From: Nitzschia sp. pyKryTriq1 | Lineage: Eukaryota > Bacillariophyta > Bacillariophyceae > Bacillariales > Bacillariaceae | Assembly: GCA_956465555.1 (NCBI GenBank) | Contig: OY101115.1 | Span: 4,626,120 to 4,690,119, forward strand | Reading direction: 5' to 3' | DNA length: 64,000 nt | Part shown: positions 41,558 through 53,056 of the stretch, in pieces | Layout of the letters: each line of letters opens with the position of its first letter | Position numbering within the stretch: the first letter of the stretch is position 1 | Notes under the pieces: generated by a model | The model's database searches: none | Told to the model about the DNA's origin: nothing | Seen by the model: only the letters and a program-made list of their open reading frames with translations | Made by a program: the position numbers and the translations under genes

Positions 41558-42551
41558 ATGATCATGGACGCAGAGGAGGAAGCGGGGGGCTATCAAGTCC
41601 CACCACCATCACCATCACCATCACCACCGTCACCACCACCAGCAGCAGCAGCGCATCAGGAAGAAGAACAAGAACGAGAAAAAGAAGCTTCCGAAACACC
41701 GGGAGGAGACGGCGGCGGCGAGGACGTTCGAGTCGTACCATCAGTGGTATTACTAGCCAAGAAGGAGGATGATATGAATATTGCCACCAGCAAGGAGGGG
41801 GAAGAAAAGAAGGAGGATCCTTCGGCGACAACAGCAGCAGCAACAACAACAACAGCAACAACAACAGCAACAATGATCATTAAGAAGACTCGTAGTACCG
41901 ATGCTCCTGCGATGGGAGGAGACGATGAGGAGGAAAAGAACCAAAAGATGATTTCGCTTTTGCAAGAACAATTGGAGACTCAAAACCAGCAGTATCAATC
42001 CATCGTCGGGCAATTGGAACAATCCCGAGCAACCTGCCAGAAATTGGAAGGATTGGTCGGGAGTTTGAAGAGTGTCATTTTGCACATGGATCCCATCAAG
42101 GGAAAAGAAGTGCTCAAGGGAGAAATTGCCGCCATGGAAACGTTGTTGTTTGGAGGACCGGCCATGTACGAACAACATTTGAAAGAAAACAAGCAAAAAC
42201 AACTACAAGAAGAGGAAGAACAAAAAAAGAAACAACAACAGCAGCAGCGACAAACGACTGCTGCTATTACCATTACGCGCAAGCCCGTAGTAGTAACTGA
42301 AAAAAAGAAGGATAACATCAACAACAATGATGAACCCGAGTTCATGTCCTTGGAAGAGACGTCGTCATCGTCGTCGCCGCCGCCAACTGCTGCTGAAAAG
42401 GAGAAAAAGAAAGGTGCTAGTACCACCAGCACCACCACCACCACCAAAAAGACAAAAGAGAAGAAAGCTAAAGGTGCTGCTGCTGCTGGGCCGACCAAAA
42501 CCAAAAAGGGAAAGAAAGAAAAGAAAAAAGGGAAAAATCAGGACGCTTCGT

Positions 42552-42582
<31 letters not shown>

Positions 42583-42895
42583 AGAACAAGACGCCACTGT
42601 TCAAGAACAACCATCACCACCACCAGTTCCAGTAGTACCGCCGCCCAGTTCGTCTTTGCATGCCGACCCGGATGTACCTGATCTTTCGGCTGGTGGTCCA
42701 CCACCAAAAGCCCATCCTCGTGTTGTCGGGGCCGCTTACTGGAAGGAATTTTCAAGTCAAAATACTACTACTACTACTACTGGCACCTCGTCGTCCGCTT
42801 CACCGAATCATCACGCCCAACAACAAGCCGACGCTTTGGAATCGGTCATGCAAAAGAAACAACAAAAATCGAGTAGTGGTTGGAGTTTGTGGTAA
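41558..42895 (+). CDS. Coiled-coil protein with low-complexity arms, function unknown
   Basis: This single-exon ORF of 445 aa has a Pro/Ser and Glu-rich N-terminus. A coiled coil at about residues 125-180 ('KMISLLQEQLETQNQQYQSIV', 'GQLEQSRATCQKLEGLVGSL') leads into 'HMDPIKGKEVLKGEIAAMETLLFGG' and a Gln/Lys/Glu helix. Lys-rich (KKTKEKKAKG) and Thr-run segments follow, and the end is 'AYWKEFSSQ' ... 'SSSGWSLW'. The conserved core is the coiled coil plus the short 'LLFGGPAMYEQHL' part. I do not recognise the family; the Lys-rich tail could bind nucleic acid or microtubules (inference). Confidence 0.6.
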
Positions 42896-43154
42896 CAAGA
42901 ATTCATTGTAATATTACCTTACTAACTACTACTACTCTAGAGTAAAGGTACATGTACTGTACACGAGTATAGCTAGAATACCGTAGTTATAAAAGAGGAG
43001 GGTTCTTCTACCACTCATAGTACAGTGCCGATACTAGTAGTAGTAGGATCGGCCCTACACGTGGCAAGTGTAGCAGCTTTAATTTTTGCCAATACTACTA
43101 AGGCTACACCTTAGACACTTCCTACACTTGTTACTGTCATTGTAACAAGAACAT
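42896..43154. other. Short spacer before the LINE fragment
   Basis: It contains CTAGTAG words and 'gtggcaagtgtag/cacttcctacacttg' around 43060-43130. No coding is recognised. Confidence 0.4.
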
Positions 43155-43502
43155 TTGTGCAAGCGGAACGGATTTGCTCCAACTACAGGGGCGGTAGAGG
43201 TAGTGGAGTTTTCCCCGGAGTTGGGTTTTGTCGCCCGCGGCTGCGCAGTAGGAATCCTACGGGAGCCTACGACGACGACGATGACGACAATCCCCAATCC
43301 ATTTCCAGCATCCAAAAAGAATTCCGACATTCGATTTGGCACGTATAACATCCAAAGTGGCCGCAATGGCCGCCTTGAGACCTGCCTCCGAGCGATGGGG
43401 CAGATGGGGCTCGACTGGGGTATCCTCACGGAAACCAAGCTGACCGGTGGCATCCACACCCGATTCTCTTCGGATTATCATGTGTTTGCCACACTAATTT
43501 AG
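43155..43502 (+). mobile_element. Non-LTR (LINE) retrotransposon fragment, start of the AP-endonuclease domain
   Basis: The frame reads 'DIRFGTYNIQSGRNGRLETC' and 'MGQMGLDWGILTETKLTGG', matching the first motifs of the APE-type endonuclease of LINE ORF2 (F-x-T-x-N-x2-G-R, and x-L-x-E-T-K). Upstream 'PNPFPASKKNS' is a linker. The frame then stops and no reverse transcriptase is found downstream, so only about 70 codons of endonuclease remain. Most dead LINEs keep the 3' end, so a surviving 5' piece implies a later deletion or a rearranged copy. It is a dead fragment. Confidence 0.7.
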
Positions 43503-44252
43503 TTACTACTACCTTGACGGCGGTCGTCTCCTTGAGAGCAATGTAGTCTACAAGTACGGTACAATCTACTACTATGTTTTAAGGTAATACTTTTACTGTA
43601 CTACGATGGTAGTACTAAGAACGCCAGTAGTACTGGTACTACAACAGTACCTACCACCCAGTACAGTACTCTACAGTATAAAATAATACCGGTACCGTAC
43701 CTGGTACCGTAGGTAGTAGTAGACTATCAGAATTGTTGCTGACACTTTCTCAGCGAGATGGAACGCATCCAAGCTACCTGTAGTACTTAAGCTGTTCCCC
43801 ATCCGTTGTGCGAGGCAGCCGAGACAAGGCATATATGATATTTCATGTTACTGGCTGCAATTAAATTCAAAGGGTCCTCTATTTAAAATTGGCGCTTAGG
43901 GAATGAAATTTTCACTTTCGCATATATTTTCGTCGTTCTTCGAACCGTTGGGGATATCGATATCAACAAGCATGAAGCATTTAGATTTCCTTCTTTGTCC
44001 CAATGTCGGATTTGTTGGACAATAATAATTATTCTAAATACGCTCACACTGGATACTTACTGTACTTCGTTCCGTACTACAGACTCGACGTGTTGTCGTC
44101 GTCGTCGTCGGCGGCATCAGACATACTGGTACCCAGACACAGACAGCACGCTAGAAGCAGTAATTTTTTCACTTGTATGCCACAAAAAACAATTTTCTCG
44201 AGACGTTGGTATGACTACAAGCTCCAAGACTATACAACCACGATCTTTCATC
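43503..44252. other. Upstream region of the first type I membrane protein
   Basis: No gene is supported. GTACCGGTACC-like palindromes occur at about 43686-43712. The frame is open upstream of the chosen Met at 44253, but the translation there is not coherent. Confidence 0.5.
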
Positions 44253-46470
44253 ATGAAGCTCGGGTTTACTACTACAAGAAGTACCCTCCTCATGGCATCC
44301 GCCGCCATCACGATGTTGTTTCAGACCGCGTCCGCCGCCAACAAGCAGCCGCGAACAACGGCGGCGCACCAGCGCCATCCGTTTGTGTTGAAAGATATGC
44401 CTGATACAGGAGAGCAGTGGTCTACTCTTGCCAATGGCATTGAGTTTCAGCCAGCTGCCAACTTATCTCCACTGGCCCAAGAGCACTTGCGTCGTTTGAC
44501 GAGTAGTAGTTCTACTCCTGCTGACAAAGAGGCATATATCAACGGCGTCTATGCTGTTGATGGACTCGAAACGTACTACGATGAATGGGCACAAGCGTGG
44601 CGCACCCTCGGATTTTACATTGACTGCGATGCGAGCTCAGAAGATGATAATATGGATAATCAAGGCGACTGCGACGAGGAATCCGACCCCAACTGTAACT
44701 GCAAGAGGTACCTTCTGTGGGCGGCGGTAAGTGGTGCTGGTGCTGCTCCTCGTGCTGGTGCTGGTGGGACTGCGACTGCGCCGATGCATTGTTCGTTCTT
44801 CTTGGATTTGGTCTCGGAAGAGAAGAAGGAGGTTATGCTTGAAGATACGTAGTACTACGAGTACAGTGTATTCGATACAACATCACACCATGCTCGCCAA
44901 ACGAACCACGCCACACATGCATCATCTGACACGATATCTGTCTTGTTGTTCTTGTTCTTGTTCTGCATTATGATATTGTACTCCTCCTCACCTCCTTGTT
45001 ATCGTCATACTAGTACATTGACGAAGGCTACTCGGTACGTAAATAAGTCTATTTTTATACCGGTCCTTTAACGCTTCGGCGCTAGCGCGGTCCGGGCTCC
45101 AGAGGGAGCGAGGTGCTGCCTTATCATTAGTATTTACTCACAGTTGTTGTTCTTTTGTCATCTTGTTTCTGTTCGTTGCTTGTTGTACTAGGGACATCAA
45201 GTCGGAGAGTACCAGTACTATGATCGTCACGGAGACAAATGGTCGGACTATGCCTGCAAGGAATACGGAAACAACAAGCGTTGCGTCAAGATGGATTGCC
45301 ACCTGCCCAACACCCACTTTTCGTTGCTAGGATTCTTCAAGGAAGCCAAGTATGAGGAGTGGATGGAACAACTCTTCAAGCACGAGGGAGATTGTCTCTG
45401 GACCGATGAAGAGTATCAATTCATGCGCAGCGAACGCGAAGCCTGGCCCCGCTACTGTACCGCGTCGGATGCGGTAGACAGTCAGGGAAGGCCCATCTAT
45501 TTTGATCTCAAACCAGAAGCGTACGGATCGTACGATATTGGTCTCTACATCGATGCCTCTTGTGTGACCCCGTACACCGAAGGAAACCACAACACGTCCG
45601 AGGTGTTGATGGAATATGTTTGCAACGGGGGTGGCAACGGTGGCGGCGGTGGCGGAGGAAACAATGGAAATGGAAACTTCTTTTCCAACTACTGCTCCAC
45701 TGGCGACTACAACGCGGAGTACCAATTCGACGATGCCTATGTCGACAACAGCAACAACTATCAGAATGGAGGGCATCCGGAAGACATCAGACGTAACCTC
45801 TACCAGCTCGAAGAAGAACTGGCCCAATGGAATGACGCCTTTGACGTCTTCAAGCAATGCTCCCCCTGCAAGTCTTCCATCTTGACGAATATGATTGCTG
45901 GAATTGGATACACGGCCAACGCCGATGGCACCAGGTACGATTCAAGGACCGAAGTGAACGAAAACGAACAATTTGACGACGATCAGTACGAGTACTATGG
46001 TGAATTCCGTTGCCATGATGCTGCAGGGGCGAATAGCGTCAATCAGGTACGAACGTACAAGAGTATTGTTTGTTTGTCGTAGGTCATTGCATCTAACATG
46101 GATTGTATCCTTGTTCTCACACCACGTTTTCTTCCATCATCAGTGCATGAAATTCAAGACTAAAACTCGAATGCAAACGGCGAGTTGGCAGGATGTCATT
46201 GTAGCCGGTTCCCAAGGTACTATCACTCAACTCCAAATTCCCACGAAGAATGGCGCTACTGGAGGAACTGTCACTATCGGCCAATCGACTCGAAAGCAAG
46301 CGGCTTCCAGCACGGCCGGAGTGGCCTTTTCATGGCTCTTTTTGATTGCCGCTTTAGTCCTCTTTGCAGGTTCGCTCTACCGCTTGTATTCCATCAAGAA
46401 AGTATCGGATTCCACTCGTGAGCCTCTGATTATTAACAGTGGTGCTCACAGAGGAGGAGTCTCGGCATAA
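44253..46470 (+). CDS. Type I membrane protein, copy 1, with a 21-nt microexon
   Basis: Predicted exons are 44253..44726, 45014..45034, 45192..46046 and 46144..46470 (558 aa), all phase 0. The tandem paralogue at 47247 fixes the model: its continuous 'YVDEEYSGHGVGEY' corresponds here to the 21-nt exon YIDEGYS followed, after an extra 157-nt intron, by 'GHQVGEYQYYD'. There is a signal peptide (residues 1-28), a Cys-containing luminal region ('ETYYDEWAQAWRTLGFYIDC', 'WMEQLFKHEGDCLWTDEEY', 'FDVFKQCSPCKSSI') and a single helix near the C-terminus ('VAFSWLFLIAALVLFAGSLY', about 510-532) with a short cytosolic tail. Asn/Gly-rich stretches interrupt the middle. The family is unknown to me; the layout suits a surface or endomembrane receptor-like or cell-wall protein. 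Confidence 0.8.
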
Positions 46471-47246
46471 TTCAGTATACGGTACGAGTGAGGATCGACA
46501 AAAGAAGAATCTTTGTACGATGTCATATATATTATACTATCATCTATCATCCTATTGTCGGTATGGTATGAACGTGTGCTAGGTAATATGAAAGAACATA
46601 TCAATCAATCGATCAATCAATCAGACAGTGACTAGTACAGGCAGTACTTGGTACTTTAGACTACACACCGGTAGGTAGTGTAGTGCTTGCATCGACCGCT
46701 CGTCGTCCACAGCGCTGCGCAGCAACTCAAAACTTGATGCCGGATGCCGGCAATCTCTGCAACGGAAAGCTAAATAATTCTCCCACATGAAGCGATTTAT
46801 TTGCGGTACTCATTACAGTATAATACAAGATACTGGTACTGGATTGGACAATTGTATTGAGAACTGCTCGGGCTCGACGCGCTCGTTGCGGCAATAATAG
46901 CGAAAATTTTGTCGGCTCTTTTTTTCTTGATACTTAGACATTTGAATCATATGCTCAATCACCATATCTGTATACTAGGCGTATACAAGTCTCCAAAGAC
47001 GGAACCTTTTCACATGGTTCAAAGTCTCACCCGCCGACCTGTTTATTTAGCGACGACCGGAACGAAGCGCAAGAGCGCGGTCGGCTTTCGCCAATATGGG
47101 GAGCGGAGAGAGCAGCATTCGATCTCGGGCCTTTCGTGCGTGCTGCAGTACCGCAAAGGTGTTTTCCCTCAGCAGCATCGTTCATTATTAAACTTTCACC
47201 CCTACATATCTTTCGAAAGTCTAATATTTCGTCTAATTCCAGCACC
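46471..47246. other. Region between the tandem type I membrane-protein genes
   Basis: No gene is supported. An (AATC)n run at about 46600-46622 and a GC-mixed stretch at 46690-46740 are seen. The 200 bp before 47247 is the probable promoter and 5' UTR. Confidence 0.5.
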
Positions 47247-49110
47247 ATGAAGATCATCGTTCTGACCTCTGCTGCCATGGTGTTGTTGTCGTCGTCGTCT
47301 TCCTCCGTGGCCTCTGCTGCACTCACCAAGAAGCAGCAGCTACTCCTGAAGCAACGAAACAGCCACCAAGCCTTGTTTTTGAAAGACTTGCCCAATGCGG
47401 GCGGAGAGTGGCAAACCCTGGAGAACGGTGTCGAGGTCCAGCCCGCTAGCAACTTGTCTCCATTGGCCCAAGAGCATCTGCGCCGTTTGACATGGGGCAA
47501 GTCTAGCGGTAGTAGTAGTATGGAGAATGACGCCAACGGCATGACAACCATCTACAAGGACGGTACCGAAACGTACTACGATGAATACTCGCAAGCCTGG
47601 CGGGCTTTGGGATTTTACATTGACTGCGATGCCGATGTGCAAGAAGACGGTCGTCGTCAACTAGAAGACGATAATAACGATGGCATTACCTGTCAACGAT
47701 ACATGTTGTGGGCTGCGGTAAGTAAATCAATATTACCTGTACCTCCTGTACGGGTACCGGTACCGGTACCTGTACTGAAAGAAGTACAACCGATGATGGA
47801 TGATGACGTCTTCTCACCTAGTGTATATATATTGCTCCTGTTCCTACTGCACTGCACTGACTGACTCTCTCGCTCTATCTAGTACGTCGACGAAGAATAT
47901 TCGGGCCATGGGGTGGGAGAGTACAAGTACTATGATCGTAAATCCAATCGTTGGTCGGACTATGCCTGCCAAAAGTTCAACAACACGGAACGTTGCGTCC
48001 CCATGGATTGCCACTTGTCCAACACCCACTTTTCTCTCATTGGATTCTTCAAGGAACCCAATTATGGAGAATGGATGGAACAACTCTTCAAGCACGAAGG
48101 AGATTGTGTCTGGACCGACGAAGAATTTCAGTTCATGCAAGGAGATCGTGATGCATGGCCCGAAGAGTGCGGTGCCACGGGCTTTACCACTTCCTCTGGA
48201 AGTACCCTTTACTATGACCTCAAGCCGGCCCCTTATGGATCCTACGATATTGGATTGTATACCGATTCCGCCTGTATCGAGGAGTATACTGGAGACGAGT
48301 ACACGGCCAAAGATGTTGTGGGAGGAGATAATGGAGGAGACGATGGAGGAGATTTGTACGACGATTTGGCCACTTGGAATTCCGCCTTTGATGTCTTTAA
48401 GCAATGCCAACCCTGCAAGGCCTACATGTTGACCGATATCGTTGCAGGTATGGGATATGAAGCCAATGCCGATGGCAACCGATATGGCGATGCCGATGCC
48501 AATAACAACGGAGGACGTCTCCGAAAGTTGCAAGATGGTGAAGATGGTGAAGACGAGGAATTCCGTTGTCACGATGCGGCAGGATACGATAGTGTGAATC
48601 AGGTACGTTTCTTCCTATTGCATGCTTTTGGAGAGAGAGAGAGAGACGATGATGTGCTTATTATGGAGATGCACAATGCTCACTTCGTGCTTTCAATTTT
48701 TGTCGAATGTTGATGTTATTGTATTCCATTCCATTCCTTGTCTACTACTACTACTACTACTACTACTCTCTTAGTGCATGAAATTCAAAACCAAGACACG
48801 AATGATGACCGCTTCGTGGCAAGACGTCATGCTCGCCGGTGCTCAAGGCACTATCGCTCAAGTCGTTGTTCCTGGATTCAATAGCTCGGCCGCTCAATCT
48901 TACAATTTCAATACCCAGAAATTTGGTGCCACGTCTCGCAATCAAGGCATTACGAAAGGCAGCCCCGTTGGCTACTTTTTGTATTTGACCGTCGCGGTTC
49001 TTTTCTTTACCGTTTCGTTCTTGAGATGCATGGTCGTCTTCAACGATACCCGCAAGACGAAGGAAATCATGGAACCATTGGTGGAAAACACCGAAGCAGT
49101 CACTGCCTAA
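47247..49110 (+). CDS. Type I membrane protein, copy 2
   Basis: Predicted exons are 47247..47717, 47883..48602 and 48775..49110 (508 aa), all phase 0. The order is the same as in copy 1: signal peptide (residues 1-27), 'NLSPLAQEHLRRLT', 'TYYDEYSQAWRALGFYIDCD', 'WSDYACQKF', 'EGDCVWTDEEFQFM', 'FDVFKQCQPCKAYMLTDIV', 'EFRCHDAAGYDSVNQ', then a C-terminal helix ('VGYFLYLTVAVLFFTVSFL') and a short tail. It lacks the second intron of copy 1 and the Gly/Asn-rich insert. Introns 1 and 3 sit at the same positions in both genes. The pair is a clear tandem duplication with moderate divergence. Confidence 0.82.
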
Positions 49111-49963
49111 AAAAAGAAGAACCATCACATCACTTCTTGTTGGTATATCACTACATACCGTTCTAACTATCACTATTATTATCATCAATATTATTACTGT
49201 GCCACGATCGCTCTGCTGAGGAGTCACCACGACCACCACCACAATTGCAAGTGAAGAACTCGATTCCGCCTTGAATCATCAAGGAATCAATTATTCAGTC
49301 AATCAATTTTATTATATTATATTATAATATAAACAACACGAAGACACGCACAGCTTCGATTTTTCTTGTTAGTGTACTAGAGTATCTATCATTTTTTATA
49401 TTTGATGTATTATGATGTTCGGAGCCGATAGCCGATTAAAAAGGAGTACAGTAATAATATTACTGTGGCTCCTTGTTTCCTTTCGTCCGCTCTCCTGTTG
49501 AATAGAACGATGAGCAAATAATAATGACGAGCCAACAATGAATGAATGAAAGAATCATCAGCATCAAGCCTCACTGCTCGTTGTTGAGCAGGCGGCAGAA
49601 GAGAGCAGACGAGCGAGGGTCGGCGGTGATCATGGACGACGACTCAATTGACTTCATTTTCGACCCCTTCGACTTTCTTTTCTTATTGAACTTGGCCAGG
49701 TGTGTTAAGCTACTACTAGCTAGAGTAGATGCTTCCCTACTACCGGTAGCTCTCTAGTAGAGAGTACCGTAGCTGCGGAAGTACTCTTCACTACTACTAC
49801 TAGTAGTAGTAGACTACACGTAGTACTACTAGTAGTAGAAAGCAGAATGAATGTAGTGAAGTAAAACAAGAGGAGTTGGTTATGATAGTATGAAAACCAA
49901 AATGTAATACTAGTAGCTGCGTTAGTAGTAGTAGTAGTAGTAGATGAATGCATCGTTGGTGCT
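49111..49963. other. Intergenic DNA, no gene seen
   Basis: AT-rich tracts (TTATTATATTATATTATAA at about 49307-49332) and many CTAGTAG words are present. A 71-codon frame at 49542 is not convincing. Confidence 0.5.
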
Positions 49964-50977
49964 TTAAAAGGGATCATTGTACTTGGATGATGTCATTCGA
50001 GGATTGAAGACAAATCCAAGAGAGCATAGACGTGCAATACGATCCGGCGTCATGTTAGAGCTTTTTGATTCGGTGTGTAGCTTGAACTGCCGACGTTGGC
50101 ACTTGACCCAGATTGCCAGTTGAGGATTCTCAGAATACTTTTTCGGGACATTGGTATGCCCAAAGATTTGTTTGAAAGTCGCGAGCTCTTGCAAGCGTTC
50201 TTCCCAACCGGCCGCGTGCGAGTCCCAAACAAAGCCAAGATTTGCCAGTGCGGCTTGACGTTCGGCCGTCATGGTGGAATGTTTTCCTTCCTGTTTGATG
50301 CGATACTGGTAGCGTTGGCGCTTGACCCAGTGGGCTAGAGAAGGGTTGCGTTCCCAGTTGAGTGGAACTAAGCAGTGTTGAAATTCGTTGTGAAAGCTGA
50401 CAAGCTCCAGGTATCGTTGGTTCCATTGTTCCACGTGACTGTTGCGAAAGCCAGAGTCAATGCTGTCACTGCAGCAACTGGTTGCAGAACTTGAGATGGT
50501 TCGTTGTCTCTTCTTGGGTCTTGGCATGGAAGTCGATTGGAAGCCTTCTTTGGAAGAGTCTTCGTCGACAAGGTACGTCTCGTGACTTCTCTTGAGATTG
50601 CTCACTGAGAAGGAATTAGATTTCATGAGAGGCGAAGGTTTGGTAGCAGTCTCTCGGACGAGCATCTTGAGATTGCGAAGGAAGCCCTCATCTTTGTGCC
50701 AGACGGCGTTGGCGAGAGGGACTTCTCGCACAAAGACGGCACTCTTGGGGTCGATCGGTGTGGGCTCGCACATACTCGGCAGACTGTCGAGGCTCGAGAA
50801 CACGAGCGATGAAAGTGATGAGACACATAGCGGGCCTCCATCGTAATCATCGGCATCGCTGCTACTAGTAGGGCAGAGCACAGACTCTGCTTTTCTGAGA
50901 AAATCGTCAAGGCTCTCCATGCTGGGCGATTGAAGTTGGAGAAGTCCGGGGTGGGCATTAGATCGATGATACATCAT
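49964..50977 (-). CDS. Helicase-associated (HA) domain protein, probably nuclear
   Basis: This single-exon ORF of 337 aa has an N-terminal half that is Ser/Asp-rich with 'RPKKRQRTI', a likely nuclear localisation signal. The C-terminal half has two HA repeats of about 65 residues: 'WNQRYLELVSFHNEFQHCLVP' ... 'LAHWVKRQRYQYR' ... 'LANLGFVWD', then 'WEERLQELATFKQIFGHTNVP' ... 'LAIWVKCQRRQFK' ... 'LCSLGFVFN'. HA domains are expanded in diatoms and other stramenopiles as short stand-alone proteins; nucleic-acid binding is presumed from their helical fold (established family knowledge, function inferred). There is no helicase here. Confidence 0.88.
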   Translation of the reverse strand: MMYHRSNAHPGLLQLQSPSMESLDDFLRKAESVLCPTSSSDADDYDGGPLCVSSLSSLVFSSLDSLPSMCEPTPIDPKSAVFVREVPLANAVWHKDEGFLRNLKMLVRETATKPSPLMKSNSFSVSNLKRSHETYLVDEDSSKEGFQSTSMPRPKKRQRTISSSATSCCSDSIDSGFRNSHVEQWNQRYLELVSFHNEFQHCLVPLNWERNPSLAHWVKRQRYQYRIKQEGKHSTMTAERQAALANLGFVWDSHAAGWEERLQELATFKQIFGHTNVPKKYSENPQLAIWVKCQRRQFKLHTESKSSNMTPDRIARLCSLGFVFNPRMTSSKYNDPF

Positions 50978-53056
50978 TATAAAGTGTAGAGTGTTGATTT
51001 ATTGAAAATATGATGCAGGTTGAGATGATTCAAAATTGTGAGAAGGGCCATCGGTCGACTACAAGTACAGTAGTCGTAGATGCAAAAAAAATGAAGACTC
51101 CTCGTTTTCTCGGATGATTTCTTGCGGCGTGGTCGGTTGTCCCGCCTCGCTTGGTATCTGGTTTGACCAGTTCCATAAGCCCATGTGAAGACGTCATAAG
51201 AACGGGAACGAATTCAGGTAACGATCCCGAATAAATTGGACGCGCCCACTATTTGAAAACAAGGCGAAACCGAAATGTCATTTAACATTCGGGAAATCGT
51301 TCCTCCTCCTTGACGAATGATTCTCCGACGTACTCGTAAAACCGAAAGATCAAAGTTCTACCGGACATTCTCCATTTTTTCCCTTTCAAACTTTTTGTCT
51401 GTCATAGTACTACCGGTGGATGTTTTGAGCCTTATTGTACTAATCTTCAAGAATGAGCCTTATTCTAATCATCCATCATCGAACCGTCAAAACTATTACT
51501 CCTACTACCTCCGATCCCGAAAGAGCTAAGGTGCAATACCGCAAGGCGGGAACGGTAATGGAGCGAAACTTGAATTCTCCAACAACTCAGTGCTGCTCTT
51601 AAAAACAACAGAACAGGCCTTGTTCCTTTTGTTGAACTAACAATGTCAACAAGGTGGTTCTACTAGCTACTACCAGAGCCCCCCGTGAGAAACCCTGAAA
51701 ACGAAAGACAACGCTCCTCGACGACCTTGAAATCCTGAGAGCGAAGCAGTAGCATCAACAACAGATAGGGATGATATGAACAAATGAGGATGCGGTACCG
51801 TTGTCGGACCAATACCGGTAGAGGAGAAAACACAAGGGTGAGAATAAATCCTCTTGTTCGCTTCAAGAAGTCCCCGCGCTCTTTCGCTGATTCAAGATTT
51901 GCTATCAGACGAGTGCAGTAGCGCTTCGACGACTTTGTCCTCGGCAAGTCTCGACGACCTTGAAATCCTGAGAGCGAAGCAGTAGCATCAACAACAGATA
52001 GGGATGATATGAACAAATGAGGATGCGGTACCGTTGTCGGACCAATACCGGTAGAGGAGAAAACACAAGGGTGAGAATAAATCCTCTTGTTCGCTTCAAG
52101 AAGTCCCCGCGCTCTTTCGCTGATTCAAGATTTGCTATCAGACGAGTGCAGTAGCGCTTCGACGACTTTGTCCTCGGCAAGTCTTATGGTAGCTCTTTAG
52201 AAACTCTCTACTAGAGTAGAGAATCCTCATAGACTATGCTTGTTCTTTGTTTTCGTACGTGCCCTACTAGACTAGTACGGTACTAGTACAGTACATCATC
52301 ATCCGTCCGTCCTGAGCAAATCTTTGAATAATACAGTACGATCGCTATTACCCAGTACCTAGTAGTACCGGCTACCGGTACTGCTGCGGAGGACTGTGTG
52401 TTATTGTTATTCTTCGATCCTTGGTCGAGCCAGCAAAGAAGAGCCTGGCCTGTCTCGAACTCTCGGACAAAAGCAGCCAGATAGAGGACGAGTTTTTGTT
52501 TCTACAGTACTAACTTCCGCAGTAGACTACTACTTGAGCACGAGTTTCGCGTTCTCATCCCCGGTGAAGCAGGACCAAAACACTAATAGTAGGATCGATG
52601 ATTTCCCATTGTCTGTAAGCAAGATAGAGGAGACACATTGGTGAAAATACGAGCAGAAATAAGTATCAGTAGAATTTGGACCAAGTCATTCAATCGTTCG
52701 TAATTTCACAGGTTTAGTAGTTAGCTCCTCTTACTACTTCCAGCTAGTAGTACTACTTCTAGCTAGTAGAACAGAGTAGTAGTACCGGTAGTAGTAGAGT
52801 AATCCATAGAGACTAGAAATACCTGAGGTTGGTACTAGAGTGGAAATCAGAAAGAAGATAATGATGATGGTACTACGCTTTTGCTCCTAGCAGTAGCTCT
52901 TGTTGGTGGTACTACACTCCAGAGTTGTTGATCGTTTACGCCCAAGAAGAATCTACTAGTAGACAAGAAGAAGATAGAGGAGTAGTTCTACTGCTGTATG
53001 TCATTCGATCTTAGTAGAATGCTATACTGTTCTTAGCAAAAGCTGTGATACTACTA
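50978..53056. other. 2-kb region without a supported gene
   Basis: It contains the 233-bp perfect tandem duplication listed next. The remainder carries scattered CTAGTAG and GTACTAGTA words (52180-53050) and a GACGTCAT at about 51193. Confidence 0.5.
51717..52184. repeat. Perfect 233-bp tandem duplication
   Basis: The segments 51717-51949 and 51950-52182 are identical by eye, with the next bases continuing the match to 52184. Each begins 'ctcgacgaccttgaaatcc' and ends 'tcctcggcaagt'. A minus-strand frame reads through the unit ('KRYCTRLIANLESAKERGDF', 'ILTLVFSPLPVLV'), but 233 is not a multiple of three and no protein is recognised. Identity implies a very recent event or an assembly artefact. 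Confidence 0.85.
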
